NCBI GenBank assembly: GCA_015064695.1
Contig: SVRS01000002.1
Span: 1 to 64,000, forward strand
Direction: 5' to 3'
Source of the DNA: Oscillospiraceae bacterium
GTDB lineage: Bacteria > Bacillota > Clostridia > Oscillospirales > CAG-272
Length of the DNA stretch: 64,000 bases
Each line of letters opens with the position of its first letter. The stretch's first letter is position 1. The notes under the pieces are model-generated. The model made no database searches. It was not told the origin of the DNA and worked only from the letters and a program-made list of their open reading frames with translations. Position numbers and translations under genes: made by a program. Positions 1-8,797 of this stretch are shown here, in pieces.

Positions 1-40
1 GAACAGGGCAATTCAAATCATGGAGGAGGCGGAATGCCGA

Positions 41-100
41 CGAGAAATTATGATGTGAAGCATCAATTCATGACGGCTCGCCGTCAATTCATTTAATTTC
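41..100. repeat. Intergenic inverted-repeat (MITE/REP-like) element
   Basis: Outer arms gaaatta...taatttc and inner arms aattcatgacggc / gccgtcaatt are visible by eye; non-coding context. Confidence 0.6.
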
Positions 101-157
101 TTGTATAGTATCAGCATTGCAGATGCGATGTTTATAAAGTAAAATACATTTTTCACG

Positions 158-220
158 GTAGGGGCGACATGCCGAGCATGCTCGGCGGTTCGCCCGCGGG
201 CGTTCGCAGAACGCCCCTAC
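158..220. repeat. GC-rich palindromic intergenic repeat
   Basis: gtaggggcg...cgcccctac terminal inverted repeat enclosing the perfect palindromes gccgagcatgctcggc (171-186) and gcccgcgggc (192-201). Confidence 0.7.
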
Positions 221-309
221 GGAAGAAATTCCACAACAAATGGAGATCGACACCCACCTCCCCGGGGCCCTCTCTACACCATACGATGCTTAACAGAAAG
301 GATTCTGCT

Positions 310-1146
310 ATGAAAAACACGATTTGCCAACTCAACTCTGTCACCGGCGGCCAGATGAACAGCTACGTCGTCACCACCGCCGACGAAAAGATCATCGTCA
401 TCGACGGCGGCTACCGTGAGGATGCCGAGAATCTGCTCGCCCACCTCCGCGAGACCACGGGGCGTGATGTCCCCCACGTGGATGCCTGGTTCATGACCCA
501 CGCCCACGGCGACCACATCGACGCCTTCAACGAGATCGTGGAGAAGCACTGGGACTGTCTCACCGTGGGAAAGATCTACTATAATTTCCCTTCGGTCCAG
601 TACCTCTGCCGTGAGCCCGGCTACGGCCGATGCATCCTGGATTTCAACCGCCTCCTCCCCCGCTTTGCCGACAAGATCGAGATTGTCTATCAGGGCGACG
701 AGTACGACGTGGGCGAGGCGCATTTTGAGATCCTGTATTCCCCCAACGGCGAGCTTCGCGGGTACATCAACGATACCTCGGTGGTCTTTATGATGACCCT
801 GGGGGGCAAGCGGATGCTGTTCCTCGGTGACGCCGAGCCCGCCGAGGGCGAGCGGCTCCTGGCCCTCTACAAGGGAAGCGGCAAGCTCAAGGCCGACTAC
901 GTCCAAATGGCCCACCACGGCCAGGGGGGCGTCAGACGGGAGGTCTACGAGGAGATTGCCCCTACCGCCTGCTTCTGGTGCGCTCCCGATTGGCTGTGGA
1001 ATAACGACGCGGGCGGCGGCTTTAACACCCACACTTTCAAGACCGTCATAGTCCGCGGTTGGATGGAGGAGCTGGGGGTTCGGGAGCATTACGTTTTGAT
1101 GAACGGAACCCAGAAGGTGGAGATTCTTCCTGCGGTGGAAGAATGA
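310..1146 (+). CDS. MBL-fold metallo-hydrolase
   Basis: ORF 169..1146 with likely internal start MKNTICQLNSV; metal-binding motif THAHGDHID and downstream GDAEP, AHHGQGG. Confidence 0.85.
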   Translation: MKNTICQLNSVTGGQMNSYVVTTADEKIIVIDGGYREDAENLLAHLRETTGRDVPHVDAWFMTHAHGDHIDAFNEIVEKHWDCLTVGKIYYNFPSVQYLCREPGYGRCILDFNRLLPRFADKIEIVYQGDEYDVGEAHFEILYSPNGELRGYINDTSVVFMMTLGGKRMLFLGDAEPAEGERLLALYKGSGKLKADYVQMAHHGQGGVRREVYEEIAPTACFWCAPDWLWNNDAGGGFNTHTFKTVIVRGWMEELGVREHYVLMNGTQKVEILPAVEE

Positions 1147-1304
1147 AGCGCACTTTACTGGGAGGGAAGAAGCTTGAAAGATAAATCTTTCAAATAGCGC
1201 TTTGCGGGCTTCACCATCGGAGCAACGGTGATTTCACTAAATAAAACCAAAACTGATTCCGCAAGAAAGGATGCTTTCGCTAAGCGAAAGCCATGGTTAT
1301 AAAT

Positions 1305-2984
1305 ATGCTGAAAAAAATGATTTGTGTTATTATGCTGATGCTCGTAGCGGTGCTGCCTATGACGGCGGTCGCTTCGGGAGAGACGGGATGCGGATGCGCT
1401 GAGGGCGGTTTTGCATCGGGCAACGGCACGGCTGATGCTCCGTACATCATCACTACGGCGGAGGAGCTGCGCCACGTAGAGGATCACCCCGATGCACACT
1501 ACGTGCTTGGCCAAAGCATTGATCTGGAGAGCGTGGGCGAATGGAAGCCCTTATGTACAGAGATCCCATTCTCGGGCTCTTTCGACGGGCAGGACAAGGT
1601 AATCCGAAACATCACGGTCAGCGAAGGGACGATGGGCGGCTTGTTTGCCTCGTTGGGAGAGGATGCCGTTGTTCGGAATCTGAAACTGTCCGGATCCATC
1701 ACCGTCGGGGGAGATATGACCCGCGCGGGAGGCCTGGCCGCGTCCTCTATGGGAACCGTATTCGGTATCACCTCTACCGTGAGCTTGACTGTGCAGTCTG
1801 ATGCAAAGGCTGAGGTTGGCGGTGTAATTGGATTCAACGGCGGCGTGGTTGTAGCCTCCATTTACAGGGGCACCCTCGCCAACGAGGCCTCCGACGAGGA
1901 CTGCGTTGTCGGTACCATCATCGGTCATGCCAAATTCACCAATACGGCACTCCTTCCGAATACCATGATCACGGCTCATTCGGGCTTCGGTGCATCGACC
2001 GATCCTGCCGAGCTCAAGGTGGACAACACGCTGGATAACATCATCCACTCGATCAACTACGGCCCCGACGTCGTTGAAATTGATATCCGCGGTCTTGACG
2101 CGGATGGCGACGGCGCGATGGAGATCTGGCTCGGCCACGACGAGGTGGACGTAAATAGCGGCGTAATGCTGGAGCAGGTTCTCAACCTGATGGCCGGAAG
2201 GCATGAGCGTTCAGGTGAGCTGGATCCTGCCTACGCGAATACGGTGCGTATCCAGCTGGACTCCAAAACGAATGGTATCCTGGATGAGGTTTTTACTCTG
2301 CTCGAACGGCTTGAATTCCCGTATGAGCGCGTAGTCTTGGCGGGAGATAACCACTATGACCACGTCATGGAGAATATAGACAGCATCCGTTCAGCCGTGG
2401 AGCAGGGAATGGATTTTTGGATGAATCCCAACTTTATCCTGTCCTATGAAGCGATGGCAGACCAGCCCGACGAATTCATCGGCCGTATCAAAGCACTCGG
2501 CCTGCCTGAATTTACCGTCAACTCAAATTACAGCAGTATGACCGAGGAGATCCAGAGCAGACTGAACGACGAGGGCATTCAGGTATCCATTTGGACGCTC
2601 AATGACACGGATACGTTGAGCCGACATATGCTTCGCGGTGTCTATAATATCACGACACGCTTGCAGGAGGGATTGGTTCTCCGCGAGCAGCTCCGAACCA
2701 GCGGTGCCATTGGAAATACCTACAAGGGAAGCTTGCAGCTACCCGAGATTGGTCTCTGTACCGTGCCAACAAACGAGGAGGAGACGGATGAAGCTCTTGA
2801 GGAGACTCTTGAGGAAACCGTCACCGATGCGAATGAATCGACCGTAACCACCCCCGAACCGAATGAGAAGGACGGCTCCGCCTCTAAGACCGAGCTTCTG
2901 ATCGTCGTTGCGGCGTGTGCGACGGTAGCCGTGATCGGCGTTGTCACGCTTCTGCTTGTGATTCGGAAACGCAATAAGGCTTGA
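1305..2984 (+). CDS. Secreted, membrane-anchored protein: GLUG/beta-helix-like N-terminal part plus glycerophosphodiester phosphodiesterase (GDPD)-like C-terminal part
   Basis: N-terminal signal peptide MLKKMICVIMLMLVAVLPMTAVA; FDGQDKVIRNITV/GGLFASLGEDAVVRNLKLSGSI repeats; TMITAHSGF, VVEIDIRGLD, GHDEVD, SIWTLND; C-terminal TM segment plus RKRNKA. Confidence 0.65.
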   Translation: MLKKMICVIMLMLVAVLPMTAVASGETGCGCAEGGFASGNGTADAPYIITTAEELRHVEDHPDAHYVLGQSIDLESVGEWKPLCTEIPFSGSFDGQDKVIRNITVSEGTMGGLFASLGEDAVVRNLKLSGSITVGGDMTRAGGLAASSMGTVFGITSTVSLTVQSDAKAEVGGVIGFNGGVVVASIYRGTLANEASDEDCVVGTIIGHAKFTNTALLPNTMITAHSGFGASTDPAELKVDNTLDNIIHSINYGPDVVEIDIRGLDADGDGAMEIWLGHDEVDVNSGVMLEQVLNLMAGRHERSGELDPAYANTVRIQLDSKTNGILDEVFTLLERLEFPYERVVLAGDNHYDHVMENIDSIRSAVEQGMDFWMNPNFILSYEAMADQPDEFIGRIKALGLPEFTVNSNYSSMTEEIQSRLNDEGIQVSIWTLNDTDTLSRHMLRGVYNITTRLQEGLVLREQLRTSGAIGNTYKGSLQLPEIGLCTVPTNEEETDEALEETLEETVTDANESTVTTPEPNEKDGSASKTELLIVVAACATVAVIGVVTLLLVIRKRNKA

Positions 2985-3010
2985 TTGGCCTGATCGGAAA
3001 GGGAACTACT

Positions 3011-3985
3011 ATGACGATTTCACTCCCCAAACCCCGTATTCTCGCCGTTGTCGGCTGTACTGCCGGCGGTAAGACCTCTCTGGCCATTGAGCTGGCCAAG
3101 CAAATGAACGGCGAGATCGTGTCCTGTGACTCCATGCAGATCTATAAGGGCATGAATATCGGCACCGCCACCCCCGACGAGGCCGAGCGGTGTGGCATCC
3201 CCCACCATCTGATGGACTTCGTGGATCCCGCTGACTCTCGCGGCTATTCCTGCGCCGACTACGTGCAGGATGCCCGCGCGGCTGTCTTGGATATTCAGGC
3301 AAGAGGCAAACTGCCCATCCTTTGCGGCGGTACGGGGCTGTACCTCGACGCCTTTTTGCGGGGCGGGAGCTTTGAGGTCACCGATAGCGATCCCGCTCTC
3401 CGTGCCGAGCTCTGCGCTTTGGCCGACAGGGAAGGCCCCGATTCCCTCCACGCCATTCTCCGGAAACTGGACCCCGAATCCGCCGAGGCCATCCATCCCA
3501 ACAACGTCAAGCGGGTGGCCCGCGCCATCGAGATCTGCCGTACCACAGGCCGCAAAAAGAGCGACCTGGACCGCGAATCCCGGGAGTTTGAGTGCCCTTA
3601 CGATGCTACGGTCATCGGTCTCCACTACAACGACCGCCAGCTCTTGTACGACCGCATCGACCGTCGTGTGGATCTGATGCTGGAGCAGGGGCTCGTGGAG
3701 GAAACCAAGCGACTGCGGGACGCGGGAGTGTTTGAAATCTGTCAAACAGCCGCCCAGGCCATTGGCTACAAGGAGCTGTTCCCCTATCTGGAGGGGACGG
3801 CAACTCTTGCGGAATGCTCCGACGTGTTGAAAATGGCCACCCGACGCTATGCCAAGCGTCAGCTTACCTGGTTCCGCGCCAAGCCCTACGTGCAGTGGGT
3901 GGAGTGCGATACTCTCGTCGACGGGCGGGGAATTGTAAAAAAGTTTGAAGATATTGTAAACAATGCGAAAACCCTCTTTAAATAA
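3011..3985 (+). CDS. miaA: tRNA dimethylallyltransferase
   Basis: AVVGCTAGGKTSLAIELA P-loop, EIVSCDSMQIYKGMNIGTATP, C-terminal RRYAKRQLTWFR. Confidence 0.96.
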   Translation: MTISLPKPRILAVVGCTAGGKTSLAIELAKQMNGEIVSCDSMQIYKGMNIGTATPDEAERCGIPHHLMDFVDPADSRGYSCADYVQDARAAVLDIQARGKLPILCGGTGLYLDAFLRGGSFEVTDSDPALRAELCALADREGPDSLHAILRKLDPESAEAIHPNNVKRVARAIEICRTTGRKKSDLDRESREFECPYDATVIGLHYNDRQLLYDRIDRRVDLMLEQGLVEETKRLRDAGVFEICQTAAQAIGYKELFPYLEGTATLAECSDVLKMATRRYAKRQLTWFRAKPYVQWVECDTLVDGRGIVKKFEDIVNNAKTLFK

Positions 3986-3996
3986 GAGGGCTTTTG
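3970..3996 (+). terminator. Intrinsic terminator after miaA
   Basis: accctctttaaataagagggctttt hairpin followed by T-rich tract. Confidence 0.6.
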
Positions 3997-4059
3997 TGTT
4001 ATACTAAGGGTTGTAGTGTATAATAGGGGTAATACTGTAAATTGGTTTGATATAGCATT

Positions 4060-5568
4060 ATGTTTCTGTATTTTTTTATGAAAATCAAAAAGGAGCGGGA
4101 AGCATCTGCCGAGAGACATCAGCGCTTTGAGGATGCGGCAGACGCCAAGCATGGCGCGCCGGATCTGGAGGAATTGGTGCATACGTTGCCGCTTCCGTTG
4201 GCGGCTTCGGATCGGATGACCCGCGGTCTTCGCCATGGCTCCAAAAACAAACGCCCTAAGCCATCACGCAAGCGTATGCTTTTGAACGTGGGCTACGTGC
4301 TTCTCATGCTGGGCATTATTTGTTTCGCCATATACCAGGTGGGGCAGCATATTACCGTGGGACTTAATACCCTGCGTACCCAGGAGATCTTAGACGAGGC
4401 ATACGTTCGGCTGGAGTTGTATGTGTTCCGCGATGAGCAGATCCTTGTGTCTGAGGGAAGCGATACTTACCTCTACGCCGTCCCGGACGGCGGACGTGTG
4501 GGTGTGGGGCAATCCTTGGGAACTGCCTATGCCGTTGGAGATGAGCAGCTTGCCGCGGATCTTCAAACGAAATTGAATGCGTACGGTGAGCGCATCGAGC
4601 TGCTGAAAAGCTTGGGCGGTCTTGGTACACCTGCGGATGCCCGCGATGCCGCTGAAGCGGCGGATCGGAACTACATCGGGCTTTTGGACGCAGTGGAGAG
4701 AGGCGATCTTTCTGCGGTTGGCGGTTATGCCGACGGTATGCAGGATAGCCTGGGCCGGTACGATATTCTGACGGGTGCAACGGGAGAGACGTCTCAGGCC
4801 GCATTGGAGCGGGAGAGAGCTGCCTTGACGGCGGGATTGCCGGTCGTTTCCTCTATGGCCACCGAGCGGAGCGGATATTTTTACTATACCTGCGATGGAT
4901 ACGAATCGATTTTTGATCACGGCTCAGCGCTGGATCTGACGCCTGAAAGCTTTTTCGAGCTGACCGAGCAGACGGCGGCCGCTATTCCCCTCGGAACGGT
5001 GGGAAAGATGGTATACAATCCGACCTGGTATGCCGCTGCATACGTGTCCATGTCCGACGAGGCCTTGGAGGTCTTTCAGCAAGGCTATCAGCATGGAACC
5101 ACCTATACCATGAGAGTGGTTGGTGAGGCGGATGCGGAGCTGGATATGACTATCGTTCGCCTGGTCCCCGACGAAAACGGCGCATTGTTGGTTTTTCGCT
5201 CCCAGGATATGCCCGCGGGCTTTGATTTCCCGCGATCCTTTACCGCTGAAACGGTATCTCTGCAGGTCAGCGGCTACCGCATTCCCACGGAATCCATCGT
5301 GACCCTTCACTCCCATAAAACGGGAGAGGATGTAAAGGGCGTGTACGTCCTGGTCGGTAACGTGGTGGAGTTCCGCAAGATCAACATCCGCGTGGCGCGG
5401 GACGGTTACGTTATCGCCAACACCTACGAGGACATGAAAGCATATTTGGACTCCCTGTCTGAGGAGGAGCGCGCAGCTCTTTCTGCCGATGGATGGAGTT
5501 ACTTACATCTGAATGACAACATTATTACGAGCGGAAACGAAATTTACGAGGGGAAGGTCATTGGCTGA
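4060..5568 (+). CDS. HlyD-like membrane-anchored periplasmic adaptor-type protein
   Basis: Single N-terminal TM (LLNVGYVLLMLGIICFAIYQVG) then LYAVPDGGRVGVGQSLGTAYAVGDEQ biotinyl/lipoyl-like hairpin; adjacent to yggS-sepF. Exact start uncertain (4060 or 4078). Confidence 0.65.
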   Translation: MFLYFFMKIKKEREASAERHQRFEDAADAKHGAPDLEELVHTLPLPLAASDRMTRGLRHGSKNKRPKPSRKRMLLNVGYVLLMLGIICFAIYQVGQHITVGLNTLRTQEILDEAYVRLELYVFRDEQILVSEGSDTYLYAVPDGGRVGVGQSLGTAYAVGDEQLAADLQTKLNAYGERIELLKSLGGLGTPADARDAAEAADRNYIGLLDAVERGDLSAVGGYADGMQDSLGRYDILTGATGETSQAALERERAALTAGLPVVSSMATERSGYFYYTCDGYESIFDHGSALDLTPESFFELTEQTAAAIPLGTVGKMVYNPTWYAAAYVSMSDEALEVFQQGYQHGTTYTMRVVGEADAELDMTIVRLVPDENGALLVFRSQDMPAGFDFPRSFTAETVSLQVSGYRIPTESIVTLHSHKTGEDVKGVYVLVGNVVEFRKINIRVARDGYVIANTYEDMKAYLDSLSEEERAALSADGWSYLHLNDNIITSGNEIYEGKVIG

Positions 5569-5667
5569 GCCTCTGTAGGATTGTGAAGGGCGAAGAAAGC
5601 CTTCTGCCCCGGATGCAGGCTATTTTGTTTCCAAGCATGAAACACCAACAAGGCAAAGGAGATCGGT

Positions 5668-6375
5668 ATGGAGTATACCTATCTGGATAAAAATCTGACG
5701 AGGGTCAAGGAGGATCTGGCGGCCGCCTGCAGGATGGGCGGATATGACCCTGCCGGGGTTTTGCTTACCGCCGCAATCAAATCGGCCGACGTGGAGGAGA
5801 TCAATTACCTGCACCGTGTCCTGGGCGTTCACTATGTCGGAGAGAATCGGGTGCAACAGCTTCTGGAGCGCTACGATAAATTGGATCGTGAGGGCCTTTC
5901 CATCCACTTTATCGGCACGCTGCAGACCAATAAGGTCAAGTACATCATCGATAAGGTTGATATGATCCAATCCCTGGATTCTGAAAAGCTGGCGAAGGAG
6001 ATCGAAAAGCAAGCCTCCAAGGTGGGGTGTGTCATGGACGTTCTGATCGAGATCAATTCGGGTAGCGAGATCAGTAAGAGCGGCGTGGAGCCGTCGGAGG
6101 CTCGGGAGTTTGCCCACAGGCTGGTGGGGGGAGATTATCCCCATATTCGTCTGCGGGGCTTTATGACTATGGCTCCCAAGTCCACCGAAGCGGAATACCG
6201 TGCGATTTTCAGGGGTGTCCGCGAGCTGTGCAGAGCCATTTGGGCGGAACTGCCCATGGCGGAGGAAAAGATGGAATTATCCATGGGAATGTCAGAATCC
6301 TACGTGCCTGCCGCTGCCGAAGGGGCAACCATGGTGCGGGTGGGCCGCGGTCTGTTCGTCAAGGATGGCGAGTAA
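5668..6375 (+). CDS. yggS: YggS family pyridoxal phosphate-binding protein (YlmE)
   Basis: AAIKSADVEEINYL, VGENRVQQLLERYD, HFIGTLQTNKVKYI, LSMGMSESY...GATMVRVGRGLF. Confidence 0.95.
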   Translation: MEYTYLDKNLTRVKEDLAAACRMGGYDPAGVLLTAAIKSADVEEINYLHRVLGVHYVGENRVQQLLERYDKLDREGLSIHFIGTLQTNKVKYIIDKVDMIQSLDSEKLAKEIEKQASKVGCVMDVLIEINSGSEISKSGVEPSEAREFAHRLVGGDYPHIRLRGFMTMAPKSTEAEYRAIFRGVRELCRAIWAELPMAEEKMELSMGMSESYVPAAAEGATMVRVGRGLFVKDGE

Positions 6376-6426
6376 GTGAATTTTCAATTCTCATAAATAA
6401 TATTTCTTAAAGAGGAGTCAATCAAC

Positions 6427-7575
6427 ATGAAGAACTTTTTCAAGAGAATCAATAAGGGTCAGGATGCGGAGCAGGATGATCTGAATTTGGATTACGGTGA
6501 TTTTTACATGGGCAGAGACGGCCGTAGTGACGACCGTCGTGGTGACGACCGTCGTGGTGACGACCGTCGTGGTGACGACCGTCGTATGGACGACCGTCGT
6601 TTCGACGAGCCTCGCTTTGACGACCGTCGTGGTGACGACCGCCGTATGGACGACCGCCGTTTCGACGAGCCTCGCTTTGACGACCGTCGTGGTGACGACC
6701 GTCGTAGTGACGACCGTCGTAGTGACGACCGTCGTATGGACGATCAGCGTTTTGATGACCGCCGTATGGGCGAGACTTACCGCAACGATATGCCCCCTGC
6801 CGGAGGGTACTACAACGTCCCCAAGACCGGAAACGGAAACTATGAGGAGCCCGATTTCCGCAGTGAGAACACCCGTTACTATGATAATGAGCGTCCCGTT
6901 GAGCGTTTGGTGGAGCATCCTGCGGCCCGTCCCGCTGAGCCCGCTCCTGTCGGCAACGATAACTTTGTGAAGCCTCGCGAGACTTGGCAGGAGGCCGATG
7001 CCCCCGGCTATCGCGCTCCTCAGGCAGAGGAGGCTCCCGCTGAGCCTGCCGTATTTACCCCCTCTCCTGCCCCCGAGTATCTGTATTTTACCCCCTCTAC
7101 CTACCGTGATTGCCGTGAGGGAATTGTGAAGGGTCTGGCTACCGGTCACGTGGTGGTGGTTCGCCTTCGAAAGCTGGAGGCCAACGACGTGCTTCGTCTC
7201 TTTGACTACATGATGGGTGCCGTGCTGGCATTGGATGGTGAGATGGTTCGTCCTGCTGCTACGACCGTGGTGTTGGTTCCCAAGGATGTTGAGCTGAAGG
7301 AAAATGAGATCGAGCCCGATGAGGACGAGTTGGAGCTCGACGAGGACGCCGAGGAGTACGAGGAAGAGTACGACGAGGAATACGAGGACGAAGAAGAGTA
7401 CGAGGAGTACGAAGAGGACGAGTACGCCGAGGAAGAGTACGAGGAAGAGATGTCTGAGGAGGAGTACGAAGAGGAGTACGAAGAAGAGTATGACGAAGAG
7501 TACGATGACGATGACGAGTATAATTTTGACGAGATCGACTACGAGGATGACGAGTACGAGGACGAAGAGGAATAA
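6427..7575 (+). CDS. sepF: Cell division protein SepF with DDRR-repeat linker and long acidic C-terminal tail
   Basis: N-terminal MKNFFKRINKG; core GHVVVVRLRKLEANDVLRLFDYMMGAVLALDGEMVRPAATTVVLVP; located between yggS and yggT. Confidence 0.88.
   Translation: MKNFFKRINKGQDAEQDDLNLDYGDFYMGRDGRSDDRRGDDRRGDDRRGDDRRMDDRRFDEPRFDDRRGDDRRMDDRRFDEPRFDDRRGDDRRSDDRRSDDRRMDDQRFDDRRMGETYRNDMPPAGGYYNVPKTGNGNYEEPDFRSENTRYYDNERPVERLVEHPAARPAEPAPVGNDNFVKPRETWQEADAPGYRAPQAEEAPAEPAVFTPSPAPEYLYFTPSTYRDCREGIVKGLATGHVVVVRLRKLEANDVLRLFDYMMGAVLALDGEMVRPAATTVVLVPKDVELKENEIEPDEDELELDEDAEEYEEEYDEEYEDEEEYEEYEEDEYAEEEYEEEMSEEEYEEEYEEEYDEEYDDDDEYNFDEIDYEDDEYEDEEE
6529..6768 (+). repeat. 15-bp (DDRRG-type) and 60-bp tandem repeats inside sepF
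   Basis: Repeated gacgaccgtcgtggt units; 60-bp unit at 6571-6630 repeated at 6631-6690 with two synonymous differences (gtc->gcc within CGT/CGC Arg codons). Confidence 0.9.
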
Positions 7576-7650
7576 GAAACGAATGTCCGCTAAGCAATTC
7601 ACGATTCCCTTAATCCACGATCCTGCGCCCCATGAAAAAGGAGGATGCCC

Positions 7651-7932
7651 ATGACCGCGGCTATGTATATCATTGTGCAGTTTGCGTTGATCTCCATGGA
7701 TATACTGTCGATTGCCATGCTGGCGCGGGCGGTTCTCAGCTGGTTCCCGGCAGGGAATCAAAGTCGATTGAGTGCGTTCCTGTATATGGTGACCGAGCCC
7801 ATCATCCTACCCATCCGCTTGCTCTGCAACCGTTTCGGTTGGTTCCAGGGACTTCCTTTGGATATGCCCTTTTTCCTATCCATGATCCTGCTGACGTTTT
7901 CGAGCATGCTCTTGCAGATTGCATTCCTATGA
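7651..7932 (+). CDS. yggT: YggT family membrane protein (YlmG)
   Basis: MTAAMYIIVQFALISMDILSIAMLARAVLSWFP...LYMVTEPIILPIRLL, between sepF and ylmH; start 7645 also possible. Confidence 0.85.
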   Translation: MTAAMYIIVQFALISMDILSIAMLARAVLSWFPAGNQSRLSAFLYMVTEPIILPIRLLCNRFGWFQGLPLDMPFFLSMILLTFSSMLLQIAFL

Positions 7933-8777
7933 GTGATCATTCCGTTTATCAAAAAGAGGATATCCGCCTCCTGCTTGCGCGATTGGACGATCTTTGCCGA
8001 CGCGCCGAGCGAGGGGAGGCGGCTGTCAGCGGATACCTGACGCCCCGCGAGGGAAAATATGCCGCCATTCATCTGGCGTCACGAATACGTGCCGGAACGG
8101 CACTTTTGTGGGGCGGTTACGCAGAGGCAGAGCGTACTCGTGCGGTGATTCTGCCTGACTATACCGAAGGAATTGCGGATCCCGATACCTTGACTGCCGA
8201 TCCCGTGTCTGCTTTGCGGGATGCGGGCTTGGAGGATCTGGCTGAGGTAATCGCCGGGGCGGTCTGTCTCCTGCAGATCCGCGGCTCGGGCTTTCGCGAG
8301 CTTACCCACCGCGACTATCTCGGGTCGGTTTTGGGCTTGGGATTGGAGCGGGATTCCGTGGGGGATATTCTGATCCCCGATGCTCATTCCGCTATTTTGT
8401 TTACGGATGCCCGTGTGGGAGATTTTCTTGCCGTTGCCTTGACGAAGGTCGCTACTGACACCGTTAAGGTTACCCGCTGGCCCGAGGGAGAGGCGCTTCG
8501 GGGTACCCGGCGTCTTCAGCCCATCACCGACACCGTCGCTTCGGAGCGGCTGGACTGCGTGGTAGCGGCTCTCTGCAACCTCTCCCGTGAGAAGGCCCAG
8601 ATGGCCGTAAAGTCGGGCATTGTGGAGCTGGACTACGAGGCCTGCGAGGCCTGTGACACGACTGTGGACGCGCCCGCCGTGATCTCGGTGAGAGGGTATG
8701 GCAAATTTGCCGTTCATGCCTTTGACGGAACCACGAGAAAGGGAAGGATAAGGTTGGTGGCGGGGAAGTATATTTGA
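7929..8777 (+). CDS. ylmH: YlmH family RNA-binding protein with C-terminal S4 domain
   Basis: MSDHSVYQKEDIRLLLARLDDL; C-terminal S4-type ERLDCVVAALCNLSREKAQMAVKSGIVELDY...ISVRGYGKF; overlaps the yggT stop (ATGA). Confidence 0.85.
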   Translation: MSDHSVYQKEDIRLLLARLDDLCRRAERGEAAVSGYLTPREGKYAAIHLASRIRAGTALLWGGYAEAERTRAVILPDYTEGIADPDTLTADPVSALRDAGLEDLAEVIAGAVCLLQIRGSGFRELTHRDYLGSVLGLGLERDSVGDILIPDAHSAILFTDARVGDFLAVALTKVATDTVKVTRWPEGEALRGTRRLQPITDTVASERLDCVVAALCNLSREKAQMAVKSGIVELDYEACEACDTTVDAPAVISVRGYGKFAVHAFDGTTRKGRIRLVAGKYI

Positions 8778-8797
8778 ACGCATAGAAAGGAGACGCT

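Noticed and set aside
6529-6768. CRISPR-like appearance of evenly spaced short repeats
   Set aside because: The repeats are contiguous, in frame and coding for SepF residues; no unique spacers
6418-7761. 447-aa minus-strand ORF with TTVVTTTVV repeats, and the 157-aa plus-strand ORF at 6497-6970
   Set aside because: Both are out-of-frame readings of the sepF DDRR repeats and acidic tail; apparent hydrophobic repeats are a by-product
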